Assembly (NCBI RefSeq): GCF_026627925.1 | Contig: NZ_JAPNLE010000009.1 | Span: 62,001 to 126,000, forward strand | Length of the DNA: 64,000 bases | Reading direction: 5' to 3' | Source: Cupriavidus sp. D39 | GTDB lineage: Bacteria > Pseudomonadota > Gammaproteobacteria > Burkholderiales > Burkholderiaceae | Part shown: one piece after another, positions 24,162-34,193 of the stretch | How the letters are laid out: each line of letters opens with the position of its first letter | Position numbering within the stretch: the first letter of the stretch is position 1 | Notes under the pieces: generated by a model | What the model saw: only the letters and a program-made list of their open reading frames with translations | Database searches by the model: none | What the model was told of the DNA's origin: nothing | Made by a program: the position numbers and the translations under genes

Positions 24162-25523
24162 ATGTCGAATGTCATTGAAAACCTTGGCAAACTGGACCGC
24201 AAGGTGACCCTGGCCATTCCCAAGGCCGAAGTCGAAAAGGAAAAGCTGGAACGTCTGGTTCGCCTGTCGAAGACGGTGAAGATGTCCGGTTTCCGTCCCG
24301 GCAAGGTACCGATGAAGATGGTCGAGAAGCAGTACGGCCAGCAAGTCGAGTTCGAAGTGCGCTTCGACAAGGCTGCCCGCAAGTTCTTCGACATCACCAA
24401 AGAACAAGACGTGAAGGTCGCCGGCCAGCCGAAGTTCGAAGTCAAGACCGACGGCGTGAGCGAAGACGAAGTGGCCTTCGACGCAACCTTCGAGGTCTAT
24501 CCGGAAGTCAAGCTGGGTGACCTGGCTGGCGCCGAAGTGACCCGTACCAAGACCGAAATCACCAATGCCGAAGTCGACAAGACCATCGACATCCTGCGCA
24601 AGCAGCGCGTGCACTACCACACCCGTGGCGAAGCCGGCGAGCACGGCGACGGCGGTGCGGAAGTGGCCGCCCAGAATGGCGACCGCGTGACCCTGGACTT
24701 CGTTGGCAAGATCGACGGCGTGGAATTCCCCGGTGGCAAGGCTGACGACTTCGGCTTCGTGCTGGGCGAAGGCCGCATGCTGCCCGAGTTCGAGCAAGCT
24801 GCACTGGGCCTGAAGGTTGGCGAGAGCAAGACCTTCCCGCTGGCGTTCCCCGAGGACTATCACGGCAAGGACGTGGCCGGCAAGACTGCCGAATTCACCG
24901 TCACGCTGAAGAAGATCGAGTGGGCGCACCTGCCGGAAGTCAACGACGAGTTCGCCAAGTCGCTGGGCGTCGCCGACGGCAACGTCGACAAGATGCGCGC
25001 CGACATCCGCGAAAACCTGGAGCGCGAAGTCAAGCGCCGTACGCACGCCATGCTGAAGGACCAGGTCATGGACGCGCTACTCAAGGCGAGCGAGCTGGAA
25101 GTGCCGAAGGCCCTGATCGAGCAAGACCAGGAGCGCCTGGTGGAAATGGCCCGTCGCGACCTGGAACAACGCGGCATGCCGAACGCCAAGGACATGCCCA
25201 TCCCGGCCGAAATGTTCACGCAGCAAGCTGAGCGCCGCGTCAAGCTGGGCCTGATCCTGGCCGAGATCGTCAAGGCCCACGGCCTGGACGCCAAGGCAGA
25301 CCAGATCAAGGCCGAGATCGAAGACTTCGCCAAGAGCTACGAAGACCCGAAGGAAGTCATGCGCTGGTACTACGGTGACCAGCAGCGCCTGGCCGAGATG
25401 GAGGCCTACGTGCTTGAAAACAACGTGGTAAATTTCGTGTGCGACAAGGCCAAGGTCACCGACAAGACGGTGTCCTTCGAGGAACTGACTGCCGAAGGCA
25501 ACAACCAGCCTCAGCAGGCCTGA
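24162..25523 (+). CDS. tig: Trigger factor, ribosome-bound chaperone
   Basis: 453 residues from the ATG at 24162; the upstream extension of the frame to 23973 is not conserved in style. The ribosome-binding tail has the signature GFRPGKVP (residues 43-50), which binds L23 at the exit tunnel. The PPIase (FKBP) domain covers about 165-245 ([40 protein letters not shown]). The C-terminal substrate cradle follows ([20 protein letters not shown] to the acidic-Gln tail). It folds nascent chains and isomerises prolyl bonds. It heads the conserved tig-clpP-clpX-lon order. Confidence 0.97.
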   Translation: MSNVIENLGKLDRKVTLAIPKAEVEKEKLERLVRLSKTVKMSGFRPGKVPMKMVEKQYGQQVEFEVRFDKAARKFFDITKEQDVKVAGQPKFEVKTDGVSEDEVAFDATFEVYPEVKLGDLAGAEVTRTKTEITNAEVDKTIDILRKQRVHYHTRGEAGEHGDGGAEVAAQNGDRVTLDFVGKIDGVEFPGGKADDFGFVLGEGRMLPEFEQAALGLKVGESKTFPLAFPEDYHGKDVAGKTAEFTVTLKKIEWAHLPEVNDEFAKSLGVADGNVDKMRADIRENLEREVKRRTHAMLKDQVMDALLKASELEVPKALIEQDQERLVEMARRDLEQRGMPNAKDMPIPAEMFTQQAERRVKLGLILAEIVKAHGLDAKADQIKAEIEDFAKSYEDPKEVMRWYYGDQQRLAEMEAYVLENNVVNFVCDKAKVTDKTVSFEELTAEGNNQPQQA

Positions 25524-25596
25524 GCCTGGCCCGTGGCCGGAGCGCATGGCGCGCCGGCCGCAGCCTTGTCTCTTACCGAACTCCAGGAGAACTTGC

Positions 25597-26247
25597 ATGA
25601 CCCGCAATGATTTGCTTGACCGTCTGGCCACCACGCAGGCCTCCGCCCTGGAAACGCAGGGACTGGGGCTGGTGCCGATGGTGGTTGAGCAGTCCGGTCG
25701 GGGCGAGCGCGCCTATGACATCTATTCGCGCCTGTTGAAGGAGCGTTTGATTTTCATGGTCGGCGAAGTCAACGACCAGACCGCTAACCTGGTGGTCGCC
25801 CAGTTGCTGTTCCTGGAAAGCGAGAATCCCGACAAGGACATCTCGCTCTACATCAACTCGCCGGGTGGCTCGGTGTCGGCTGGCCTCGCCATCTACGACA
25901 CCATGCAGTTCGTCAAGCCGGACGTGGCCACGCTGTGCATGGGCATGGCTGCCAGCATGGGTGCATTCCTGCTGTCTGCCGGCGCCAAGGGCAAGCGTTC
26001 GGCGCTGCCCAACTCGCGCATCATGATCCACCAGCCGCTGGGCGGCGCGCGCGGCCAGGCCTCGGACATCGAGATCCAGGCCCGCGAGATCCTGTACCTG
26101 CGCGAGCGGCTCAACACGATCCTGTCGGAAGTCACCGGCCAGCCGGTCGAGAAGATTGCCCGCGATACCGATCGCGACAACTTCATGAGCGGCGAACAGG
26201 CAGTGGACTACGGCCTGATCGACAAGGTGCTCGCTCGCCGTAGCTGA
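25597..26247 (+). CDS. clpP: ATP-dependent Clp protease, proteolytic subunit
   Basis: 216 residues from the ATG at 25597 (CCAGGAGA upstream). The catalytic triad is visible: Ser120 in [14 protein letters not shown], His145 in [15 protein letters not shown] and Asp194 in [11 protein letters not shown]. The Ser motif and the substrate ladder [20 protein letters not shown] are intact. The propeptide is the first dozen or so residues ([20 protein letters not shown] region). It forms a tetradecamer fed by ClpX, whose gene follows after a terminator, and by ClpA elsewhere. Confidence 0.97.
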   Translation: MTRNDLLDRLATTQASALETQGLGLVPMVVEQSGRGERAYDIYSRLLKERLIFMVGEVNDQTANLVVAQLLFLESENPDKDISLYINSPGGSVSAGLAIYDTMQFVKPDVATLCMGMAASMGAFLLSAGAKGKRSALPNSRIMIHQPLGGARGQASDIEIQAREILYLRERLNTILSEVTGQPVEKIARDTDRDNFMSGEQAVDYGLIDKVLARRS

Positions 26248-26346
26248 CAGGCCGGCCTGGCTGCCAGCACGGCGGGCCGGGCAGGTGCCGCTCGACGATG
26301 CCTCCGGGTGTCGTGGGCCGGCCCCGGAATGAAGAAGGCTATACAG

Positions 26347-26372
26347 AAACGAGGCCTTGTGCCTCGTTTTTG
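26347..26372 (+). terminator. Intrinsic terminator between clpP and clpX
   Basis: AAACGAGGC (26347-26355) pairs with GCCTCGTTT (26361-26369), loop CTTGT, then T-rich sequence. It suggests that clpX has its own promoter, within the next 125 bases. Confidence 0.8.
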
Positions 26373-26497
26373 CTTTTGCCCCACAGCGTGGGGGTCCTAC
26401 CCGCCGCGCCAATTTTTTTGGCGTATGATGCGTTTGAAGCGTATCCCCGCAGCGCCTTGGCACTGCGGCACGCACACTGCTAATGTGACTGATTCCT

Positions 26498-27772
26498 ATG
26501 GCGGATAAAAAAGGTTCATCCAGCGAGAAGCTCCTTTACTGCTCGTTCTGCGGCAAGAGCCAGCACGAGGTAAAGAAGCTCATCGCGGGCCCGTCGGTGT
26601 TCATTTGCGACGAATGCATCGACCTGTGCAACGAGATCATCCGCGACGAGGCAGCCGCATCCGACAAGGACGCGGGAGCCACGGCCAAGTCCGATCTCCC
26701 CACCCCGCACGAGATCCGCGAAAGCCTGGATCAGTACGTGATCGGGCAGGAGCAGGCCAAGAAGATCCTGGCCGTAGCGGTGTACAACCACTACAAGCGC
26801 CTGAAGCACCTCGGCAAGAAGGACGACGTCGAGTTGTCCAAGAGCAACATCCTGCTGATCGGCCCCACCGGTTCGGGCAAGACGCTGCTGGCGCAAACGC
26901 TGGCGCGGCTGCTCAACGTGCCGTTCGTGATCGCCGATGCCACCACGCTGACCGAAGCCGGCTATGTCGGCGAGGACGTGGAAAACATCATTCAGAAGTT
27001 GCTGCAGAACTGCAACTACGAGGTGGAAAAGGCACAGCGCGGCATCGTCTACATCGATGAGATCGACAAGATCTCGCGCAAATCCGACAACCCGTCCATC
27101 ACCCGCGATGTCTCCGGTGAAGGCGTGCAGCAGGCACTGCTCAAGCTGGTCGAAGGCACCATGGCTTCGGTGCCCCCGCAAGGCGGCCGCAAGCACCCGA
27201 ACCAGGACTTCCTGCAGGTGGATACCACCAACATCCTGTTTATCTGCGGCGGTGCGTTTGATGGCCTCGAGAAGGTCATCATGCAGCGTTCGGACAAGAC
27301 CGGCATCGGTTTTGCCGCGCAGGTGCAGAGCAAGGAAGAGCGCGAGGCCAGCGAAGTGCTGCCGCAGGTCGAGCCGGAAGACCTGATCAAGTTCGGGTTG
27401 ATCCCGGAACTGATCGGCCGCCTCCCGGTAGTGGCTACGCTGGCCAAGCTGGACGAAGCCGCGCTGATGCAGATCCTGGTCGAGCCGAAGAACGCGCTCA
27501 TCAAGCAGTACCAGAAGCTGCTGGCGATGGAAGGCGTCGAGCTGGAAATCCGCCCGGCCGCGCTGTCCGCGATTGCCCGCAAGGCAATCCGCCGCAAGAC
27601 CGGTGCACGTGGCCTGCGTTCGATCCTCGAACAATCGCTGATGGATGTGATGTACGACCTGCCTAACTACAAGGGCGTGCAAAAGGTGGTGATCGATGAG
27701 AACACCATCACCGGGGACGCTCCGCCGTTGCTGATGTACGAGGAACAGCCTAAGGTGGCTGGTTCGAACTGA
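26498..27772 (+). CDS. clpX: ATP-dependent Clp protease ATP-binding subunit
   Basis: 424 residues from the ATG at 26498. The N-terminal zinc-binding domain has Cys15 and Cys18 (YCSFCGK) and Cys37 and Cys40 (ICDEC). The AAA+ core has Walker A GPTGSGKT near 122-129, Walker [10 protein letters not shown], the pore loop region [19 protein letters not shown], sensor and RIIH-type motifs, and arginine finger region [15 protein letters not shown]. It unfolds proteins and feeds them to ClpP. A small hairpin (CGCCAA-TTTTT-TTGGCG, 26406-26422) lies in its leader region. Confidence 0.97.
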   Translation: MADKKGSSSEKLLYCSFCGKSQHEVKKLIAGPSVFICDECIDLCNEIIRDEAAASDKDAGATAKSDLPTPHEIRESLDQYVIGQEQAKKILAVAVYNHYKRLKHLGKKDDVELSKSNILLIGPTGSGKTLLAQTLARLLNVPFVIADATTLTEAGYVGEDVENIIQKLLQNCNYEVEKAQRGIVYIDEIDKISRKSDNPSITRDVSGEGVQQALLKLVEGTMASVPPQGGRKHPNQDFLQVDTTNILFICGGAFDGLEKVIMQRSDKTGIGFAAQVQSKEEREASEVLPQVEPEDLIKFGLIPELIGRLPVVATLAKLDEAALMQILVEPKNALIKQYQKLLAMEGVELEIRPAALSAIARKAIRRKTGARGLRSILEQSLMDVMYDLPNYKGVQKVVIDENTITGDAPPLLMYEEQPKVAGSN

Positions 27773-27823
27773 CGCGAACGCCGGCGCTTATGACGATGCC
27801 AGGCCGGCAGCGAGTCCTGAGAG

Positions 27824-27852
27824 GCCGTTCGCGAAAAGCGAGCGGCTTTTTT
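27824..27852 (+). terminator. Intrinsic terminator after clpX
   Basis: GCCGTTCGC (27824-27832) pairs with GCGAGCGGC (27838-27846; one G-T pair), loop GAAAA, then six T. Confidence 0.8.
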
Positions 27853-27964
27853 CTTCATTTTCGTAAAACGAAGGAGAGGAAACGGGGGTATGCTGTTTGG
27901 ACGGGTCTTGCAAGTGCGGGGAGCAGCATTTTGCGACTAGCATCGAATCGCGTGCGAAGCTTGT

Positions 27965-27992
27965 CTTGCAATCGATTCATAAGACCCAATTT
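27965..27992 (+). promoter_or_regulatory. Possible heat-shock (sigma-32) promoter of lon
   Basis: CTTGCAA (27965-27971) and CCCAATTT (27985-27992) are separated by 13 bases, close to the sigma-32 pattern CTTGAAA-N13-CCCCATNT. The lon start at 28018 is about 25 bases downstream. Known lon genes are often heat-inducible. The same stretch could also be read as a sigma-70 promoter. Confidence 0.4.
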
Positions 27993-28017
27993 ACGCCTAA
28001 ATGACTGACTGGGGAAA

Positions 28018-30432
28018 ATGATGTCCGGAACACAACTCCTCCCGGCTGAGCCGATTCACTTGCCACTGTTGCCGCTGCGCGACGTGGTGGTGTTTCCGCA
28101 CATGGTGATCCCACTATTCGTGGGACGTCCGAAGTCCATCAAGGCGCTAGAAACTGCGATGGAGGCGGGCAAAAGCATCATGCTTGTGGCCCAGAAAACG
28201 GCGGCCAAGGATGAGCCGACCGCCGACGACCTCTATGAGGTAGGCTGCATCGCCAACATCCTGCAAATGCTCAAGCTGCCCGACGGCACCGTCAAGGTGC
28301 TGGTGGAAGGCACGCAGCGCGCGAATATCCGCGAAGTGAGCGAAGACGAATCGCACTTCATGTGCGAAGCCGTGCCCGTGCCGCCGGGTCCGGTCGAGAC
28401 CGCCGAGACGGAGGCGCTGCGCCGCGCCATCGTGTCGCAGTTCGACCAGTACGTGAAGCTGAACAAGAAGATCCCGCCCGAGATCCTGACCTCGCTGTCG
28501 GGCATCGACGAGCCGGGTCGCCTGGCCGACACCATCGCCGCGCATCTGCCGATCAAGCTCGAGCAGAAGCAGAAGATCCTGGAGATGGTCAACGTCACGG
28601 AACGCCTGGAGAGCCTGCTGTCGCAGCTCGAGGGCGAGATCGACATCCTGCAGGTGGAAAAGCGCATCCGTGGCCGCGTCAAGCGCCAGATGGAGAAGAG
28701 CCAGCGCGAGTACTACCTCAACGAGCAGGTCAAGGCGATCCAGAAGGAACTGGGCGAAGGCGAAGAGGGTGCCGACCTGGAAGAACTCGACAAGCGCATC
28801 AAGGCTGCGCGCATGCCGAAGGAAGCCAAGAAGAAGGCCGACGCCGAATTCAAGAAGCTCAAGCTCATGTCGCCGATGTCGGCCGAAGCCACCGTCGTGC
28901 GCAACTACATCGACACGCTGGTCAACCTGCCGTGGCGCAAGAAGAGCAAGGTCAACAACGACCTCGCCAATGCCGAGCGCGTGCTGGACGAAGACCACTA
29001 CGGCCTCGAGAAGGTGAAGGAACGCATTCTCGAGTATCTCGCAGTGCAACAGCGCGTGGATAAGCTGAAGGCACCGATCCTGTGCCTGGTAGGCCCTCCC
29101 GGCGTGGGCAAGACCTCGCTCGGCCAGTCGGTGGCGCGCGCCACGAACCGCAAGTTCGTGCGCATGGCGCTGGGTGGCGTGCGCGACGAAGCCGAGATCC
29201 GCGGCCACCGTCGCACGTACATCGGCTCGATGCCCGGCAAGATCCTGCAAAGCCTGGCCAAGGTCGGCGTGCGCAATCCGCTCTTCCTGCTCGACGAGAT
29301 CGACAAGATGGGCATGGATTTCCGCGGCGATCCGTCGTCGGCCTTGCTCGAAGTGCTGGATCCGGAACAGAACCACACGTTCCAGGACCATTACATCGAG
29401 GTCGATTTCGACCTGTCCGATGTGATGTTCGTGGCGACCTCCAACTCGCTCAATATTCCGCCGCCGCTGCTGGACCGGATGGAAGTGATCCGCTTGTCGG
29501 GTTACACCGAGGAAGAGAAGGTCAACATCGCCCAGCGCTACCTGCTGCCCAAGCAGATCAAGAACAATGGTCTGAAGGTCGGCGAGATCGAAGTCAGCGA
29601 AGAAGCCCTGCGCGACATCATTCGCTACTACACGCGGGAAGCGGGCGTGCGCTCGCTCGAGCGTGAAGTCTCGAAGATCGCCCGCAAGGTGGTCAAGCTG
29701 CTGTTGCTCAAGAAGGAATCGGGCACGGTCAAGGTGGCGTCGGAAAACCTGGACAAATTCCTTGGCGTGCGCAAGTACGACTTCGGCCTGGCCGGCAAGG
29801 AAAACCAGGTTGGCCAGGTGACCGGTCTGGCGTGGACGGAAGTGGGCGGCGACCTGCTGACCATCGAAGCCGCGATCATGCCGGGCAAGGGCAACATCAC
29901 CCGCACCGGTTCGCTGGGCGACGTGATGAAGGAATCGGTCGAGGCAGCGCGCTCGGTGGTGCGCTCGCGGGCACGTCGTCTGGGTATTGCGGACGAGATG
30001 TTCGAGAAGCGCGACATCCACATCCACGTGCCCGAAGGCGCCACCCCCAAGGATGGTCCTTCGGCCGGCGGGGCGATGACCACGGCGCTGGTGTCGGTGC
30101 TCACGGGTATCCCGGTGCGCGCGGACGTGGCGATGACCGGTGAGATCACGCTGCGCGGTGAAGTCCTGCCGATCGGCGGCCTCAAGGAGAAGCTGCTCGC
30201 GGCGCATCGCGGCGGTATCAAGCTGGTGCTGATCCCCGAAGAGAACGTGAAGGATCTCGCGGAGATCCCGGACAACGTCAAGAACGCCATCGAGATCATC
30301 CCGGTGCGCTGGATCGACAAGGTCCTGGAACTCGCGCTCGAGCGCAAGCCCGAGCCGCTGGCGGAAGAAGTGGCCAAGCCTGCCGATGTGGCGGACAAGG
30401 GTGCTGCCCCGGTCGAGATGATTCATCACTGA
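28018..30432 (+). CDS. lon: ATP-dependent Lon protease
   Basis: 804 residues from 28018; the second ATG, 28021, is equally possible (GGGGA upstream). The order is the N-domain ([20 protein letters not shown]), a long coiled region, the AAA+ module with Walker A GPPGVGKT (359-366) and [20 protein letters not shown] (Walker B), and the peptidase with catalytic Ser682 in [14 protein letters not shown] and Lys725 in [11 protein letters not shown]. It degrades misfolded and regulatory proteins. A strong terminator ends its transcript. Confidence 0.97.
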   Translation: MMSGTQLLPAEPIHLPLLPLRDVVVFPHMVIPLFVGRPKSIKALETAMEAGKSIMLVAQKTAAKDEPTADDLYEVGCIANILQMLKLPDGTVKVLVEGTQRANIREVSEDESHFMCEAVPVPPGPVETAETEALRRAIVSQFDQYVKLNKKIPPEILTSLSGIDEPGRLADTIAAHLPIKLEQKQKILEMVNVTERLESLLSQLEGEIDILQVEKRIRGRVKRQMEKSQREYYLNEQVKAIQKELGEGEEGADLEELDKRIKAARMPKEAKKKADAEFKKLKLMSPMSAEATVVRNYIDTLVNLPWRKKSKVNNDLANAERVLDEDHYGLEKVKERILEYLAVQQRVDKLKAPILCLVGPPGVGKTSLGQSVARATNRKFVRMALGGVRDEAEIRGHRRTYIGSMPGKILQSLAKVGVRNPLFLLDEIDKMGMDFRGDPSSALLEVLDPEQNHTFQDHYIEVDFDLSDVMFVATSNSLNIPPPLLDRMEVIRLSGYTEEEKVNIAQRYLLPKQIKNNGLKVGEIEVSEEALRDIIRYYTREAGVRSLEREVSKIARKVVKLLLLKKESGTVKVASENLDKFLGVRKYDFGLAGKENQVGQVTGLAWTEVGGDLLTIEAAIMPGKGNITRTGSLGDVMKESVEAARSVVRSRARRLGIADEMFEKRDIHIHVPEGATPKDGPSAGGAMTTALVSVLTGIPVRADVAMTGEITLRGEVLPIGGLKEKLLAAHRGGIKLVLIPEENVKDLAEIPDNVKNAIEIIPVRWIDKVLELALERKPEPLAEEVAKPADVADKGAAPVEMIHH

Positions 30433-30479
30433 TCTGATGTCATCGCCGATGCTGCCGTAGTCTCTCCTGGCAGCCGATG

Positions 30480-30512
30480 AAAAACGCCGCGGGTGTCCCC
30501 CGCGGCGTTTTT
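30480..30512 (+). terminator. Strong intrinsic terminator after lon
   Basis: A perfect 14-bp stem, AAAAACGCCGCGGG with CCCGCGGCGTTTTT, loop TGTCC. The symmetric A and T runs would also stop leftward transcripts. Confidence 0.9.
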
Positions 30513-30691
30513 CCATGCCGGGCGCAGGTGCTCGCAGGTGCTTTTGCAGGCGGTTAAAAATGGCTGCGAAGAATACTTGGCAAAACGCCAAGGGCTGTAT
30601 TACACTTGCGCCCTCGCAACGCAAACAGCAGTAATTACTCTGATATGTGCGCGGCGATGCTTGCAGCATGCAGTGCGGCTGCGGTACGAGC

Positions 30692-30767
30692 GGGTGCTTA
30701 GCTCAGTTGGTAGAGCGGCGCCCTTACAAGGCGTAGGTCGGGGGTTCGAGCCCCTCAGCACCCACCA
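30692..30767 (+). tRNA. tRNA-Val (TAC)
   Basis: 76 nt including an encoded CCA. Acceptor GGGTGCT pairs with AGCACCC; D arm GCTCAGTTGGTAGAGC; anticodon loop TTACAAG with anticodon TAC; T arm GGGGGTTCGAGCCCCTC region. It is followed at once by tRNA-Asp. Confidence 0.95.
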
Positions 30768-30822
30768 TCGCTCCTGCCGCAAGACAAGCCAGGCACGCAA
30801 TGCATCCTGTAGCACCCATTCA

Positions 30823-30899
30823 GGAGTGGTAGTTCAGTTGGTTAGAATACCGGCCTGTCACGCCGGGGGTCGCGGGTTCGAGTCCCGTCCACTCCGCCA
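30823..30899 (+). tRNA. tRNA-Asp (GTC)
   Basis: 77 nt including an encoded CCA. Acceptor GGAGTGG pairs with CCACTCC; D arm GTTCAGTTGGTTAGAAT; anticodon loop CTGTCAC with anticodon GTC; T arm CGCGGGTTCGAGTCCCGT. A terminator follows within 15 bases. Islands often use the 3' end of tRNA-Asp; no second copy was found by eye. Confidence 0.95.
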
Positions 30900-30911
30900 G
30901 TATTGATAAAG

Positions 30912-30946
30912 AAACCCCGGAAGGCCAAGGTCTTCCGGGGTTTTTT
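30912..30946 (+). terminator. Intrinsic terminator after the tRNA pair
   Basis: AAACCCCGGAAG (30912-30923) pairs with CTTCCGGGGTTT (30932-30943), followed by TTT. Confidence 0.9.
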
Positions 30947-31121
30947 GTTTAGAAGCGCCGATTTGCGACGATCAACCGGCTATGGAGACGGTCCAATAGC
31001 CCAGCGCCTCGCAGACGCCTTGATGCGCCGATGATCCTGTCAGCTCGCGCTACACGGCCAATGGCGCCCTTGCGCCAAGGACGAAAACCTGGCACGGCGC
31101 CACGCGTCGGCGCACACGGCC

Positions 31122-34100
31122 CTACGCCAGCCGGTCCTCCTCGCTCACCGTCGTCATCCGCGCCAACCGCGGCCCGAGCCAGCCGCGCAACTGGTCCAGA
31201 TAGGAGAACACCACCGGCACGCAGATCAGGCTGAGCACGGTGGAAACGATCAGGCCGCCTATCACGGTGACCGCCATCGGGATGCGGAAGCCCGCGTCCG
31301 CGCCGAAGCCGATGGCCGCCGGGATCATGCCGCCGACCATCGCGACCGTGGTCATCACGATCGGGCGCGCGCGCGTGGCGCCCGCCGCCATCAGGGCGGC
31401 ATTGCAGCCCAGCCCGCCGTGCATGCTGTTCAAGGTGAAGTCGACCAGCAGGATGGCGTTCTTGGTGACGATGCCCATCAGCATGAGGATGCCGATGATG
31501 GCAGGCAGGTCGAGGGCGGCGCCGATGAGCCAGAGGGCCGGGATCGCACCGATCAGCGACAGCGGCAGGGTAACGAGGATGGTCAGCGGCTGCAGGAAAT
31601 CGCGGAACAGCAGCACCAGGATGGCAAACATGGCGAGGATGCCGGCCGCCATGGCAACCGAGAAGCTGGCAAACATCTCCCCCATGTATTCCGACTCCCC
31701 GTAGTTGACGTGGCGCACGCCGCCGGGCAGCGCCTGCATGGCCGGCAGGGCCTGGATGGCGTCGAGTGCCTGCCCAAGCGAGCCGGTGACCAGGTTGGCA
31801 TCGACGGTGATGCGCCGCTGGCGATCATGGCGCTCAATTCGGGTGTCGCCCTCGCCATAGCCGATGTCGGCCACCGCGGCGAGCGGCACCGTGGTGTCCT
31901 GGCCGATGGTGGTGATGGGCAGTGCTCCCAGCACATCGAGGTCGGCGCGCTCGATGTCGGCCAGGCGCACCCGCATCGGCACCTGCCGGTCGGCCAGGTG
32001 GTAGCGTGCCGATTGGGCATCGATCTCGCCGGTCGTGGCGACGCGCAGGGTGTTGCCGATAGCTTCCGTGCTCACCCCCAGGCGCGCCGCGTCGGCGGCA
32101 CGCGGTTTCACCAGCAGTTCGGTGCGAGGTGGGGCCAGGCTCGGATGGACATTGGTCAGTTGCGGCAGTTCGCGCATCTGCGCCGCCAGTTGATGAGCGG
32201 CCTCGGCGAGCGCACGCGGGTCCCGGCCTGCCAGCATGATCGACACCTCCCGGCCACCACCATCACCGAGGAACTGGAAGCGCATATCGGGCATGGCGGC
32301 CAGCGCAGCCTGCACGTCCAGCTCGAATGCCTTGCGCGACAGCCTGCGCTCGCTGCCCGGCTTGAGCGTGATGCTCGCCAACATCTCATCCGGGCTATCG
32401 GCCGTCACCAGCACATGCGCCACAGCGTCGTGCCGGCGCAGCCTGTCGGCGACCGCGCGCGCCGTCTGCCTGGCGGCCTCGGGCGTGGTGGTCGGCGCAA
32501 GCTCGATGCGCAGTTGCGAGAGACTGGCATCGCTGACGGGCAGGAAGCCGGTGGGGAGCAGCGGCAACAGCATGACGGCCAGGACGAGGGCGCCGCCCAT
32601 CGCCAGCAGGGTGGTCTTGCGATGAGACAACGCGCGCTCCAGCAGCGCCAGGTAGCCTCGCATCAGCCGTCCCTGCGGCGCAGCGGCGCCGTGCGGTGAC
32701 GGCGCGCCGCCTGCTGCCGGGCGCAGGAGGTACGCGGCCATCAGCGGCGTGAGCAGGCGCGCCACCAGCAGCGACGCCAGCACGGCGATGGAGGCCGTCA
32801 GTCCGAACTGGTGGAAGTACTGGCCGACCACCCCCTGGATAAAGCCCACCGGCGCGAATACCGCGACGATGGTTAGCGTGGTCGCCAGCACCGCAAGCGC
32901 AATGGCATCGGCAGCATGCAGCGCTGCCTGGTAGGGCCGCTCACCCATGTGGATGTGCCGGTCGATGTTCTCGATCTCGACGATGGCATCGTCGACCAGG
33001 ATGCCGATCACCAGGGTCAGCGCCAGCAGGGTGATGCTGTTCAGGGTGAAGTCCAGCCACAGCATGGCCAGGAACACCGGCAGGATCGACAGTGGCAGCG
33101 CCACGGCCGCGATGAGCGTGGCACGCCAGTCGCGCAGGAACAGGAAGACCACCAGCACCGTGAGCAGCGCGCCCTCGATCAGCGTCTGCATGGCGGTGCG
33201 GTAGCTGGCGCGCGTGTAGTCGACGGTCGATGCCACCTCCTCGATGCGGATGTCGGGGTGTTCGGCGCGCAGCGTGTCCAGCCGTGCACTGACGCGATCG
33301 GCCACCCGGGTGTCGCTATGGCCCTTGCCGCGCCAGACGGAGAAGCCGACGGCAGCCTCGCCGTTGTACTGTGCAAGACCGGCGGTCTCCCGCTCTGCGT
33401 CGCTGATGCGGGCCAACTCGCCCAATGGCAGCCATTTGCCGCCGGGCAAGGCGATGGGCAGGACACGCAGCGCGTCGAGCGAGGCCTGGCGGCCGGGCAC
33501 GCGCACGGCCTGGCGCTGGTTGCCGCTGTCCAGATGCCCGCCCGGGGGCTCGGTGTGCAGGTTGCGCAGGTGGCTGTTCAGCTCCTCGATGCTCAGGCCG
33601 TAACGTGCCAGCATCGCCGGCGCGGCCTCAATGCGTAGCTCGCGCTCCGCGCCGCCGAAGCGTGCGACCTGCTGCACGCCGGGTACGGCCAGCAACTCGC
33701 GGCTCACACTGTCGTCGATGAACCAGGACAGGTCGAGCGGGGTGCGCGTGGACGATGCCACCACGTAGCGCAGCATCGCGCCGCCTTCCACGTCGACACG
33801 CCGGATCACCGGTTCGAGAATGCTCTGCGGCAGGTTGCCGCGGATCTGCCCGACGGCGGCACGCACATCGTTGGTGGCGCGGTCGACATCGGTGCCGAGC
33901 TGGAACTCGACGATCGTGTCGCTGACCGCCGCCTTGACGGTGGACTGCACATGACGCACGCCAGGCAGGCCGGCCATGGCGTTTTCCACGCGGTGGGTGA
34001 TCTCCGCCTCGATTTCGGCCGGCGCGGCGCCAGGCTGGATGACGACGACGTTGACCAGCGGGAAGCTGACCGGCGGATTGGCATTGACCGGCAGCCGCAG

Positions 34101-34193
34101 GAAGGCGGCGATACCGGCCAGGGTCAACACGCAGAACAGAACCAGGGGAGGGATGGGCCGGCGGATGGCCCAGGACGAGAGGCCCTGCTTCAT
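31122..34193 (-). CDS. RND efflux pump inner-membrane permease
   Basis: 1023 residues from the ATG at 34193; the start overlaps the stop of the fusion-protein gene (ATGA). The fold is typical of the AcrB/MexB superfamily: the first helix with LVLFCVLTLAGIAAFLRLPV, two large periplasmic loops, and twelve membrane helices. The proton relay in helix 4 is ITLLALTLVIGILVDDAIVE (two Asp); helix 10 has GIVTKNAILLVDFTL with Lys. It exports substrates through a MFP and an outer membrane factor. The conserved motifs resemble the multidrug (HAE1) type rather than the metal (HME) type. It is the last gene of the leftward unit RR-HK-MFP-RND. Confidence 0.93.
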   Translation of the reverse strand: MKQGLSSWAIRRPIPPLVLFCVLTLAGIAAFLRLPVNANPPVSFPLVNVVVIQPGAAPAEIEAEITHRVENAMAGLPGVRHVQSTVKAAVSDTIVEFQLGTDVDRATNDVRAAVGQIRGNLPQSILEPVIRRVDVEGGAMLRYVVASSTRTPLDLSWFIDDSVSRELLAVPGVQQVARFGGAERELRIEAAPAMLARYGLSIEELNSHLRNLHTEPPGGHLDSGNQRQAVRVPGRQASLDALRVLPIALPGGKWLPLGELARISDAERETAGLAQYNGEAAVGFSVWRGKGHSDTRVADRVSARLDTLRAEHPDIRIEEVASTVDYTRASYRTAMQTLIEGALLTVLVVFLFLRDWRATLIAAVALPLSILPVFLAMLWLDFTLNSITLLALTLVIGILVDDAIVEIENIDRHIHMGERPYQAALHAADAIALAVLATTLTIVAVFAPVGFIQGVVGQYFHQFGLTASIAVLASLLVARLLTPLMAAYLLRPAAGGAPSPHGAAAPQGRLMRGYLALLERALSHRKTTLLAMGGALVLAVMLLPLLPTGFLPVSDASLSQLRIELAPTTTPEAARQTARAVADRLRRHDAVAHVLVTADSPDEMLASITLKPGSERRLSRKAFELDVQAALAAMPDMRFQFLGDGGGREVSIMLAGRDPRALAEAAHQLAAQMRELPQLTNVHPSLAPPRTELLVKPRAADAARLGVSTEAIGNTLRVATTGEIDAQSARYHLADRQVPMRVRLADIERADLDVLGALPITTIGQDTTVPLAAVADIGYGEGDTRIERHDRQRRITVDANLVTGSLGQALDAIQALPAMQALPGGVRHVNYGESEYMGEMFASFSVAMAAGILAMFAILVLLFRDFLQPLTILVTLPLSLIGAIPALWLIGAALDLPAIIGILMLMGIVTKNAILLVDFTLNSMHGGLGCNAALMAAGATRARPIVMTTVAMVGGMIPAAIGFGADAGFRIPMAVTVIGGLIVSTVLSLICVPVVFSYLDQLRGWLGPRLARMTTVSEEDRLA

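Noticed and set aside
28147..30669. An 840-codon minus-strand frame across lon
   Set aside because: It is the mirror of lon, full of His, Arg and Leu without any motif, and has no ribosome binding site.
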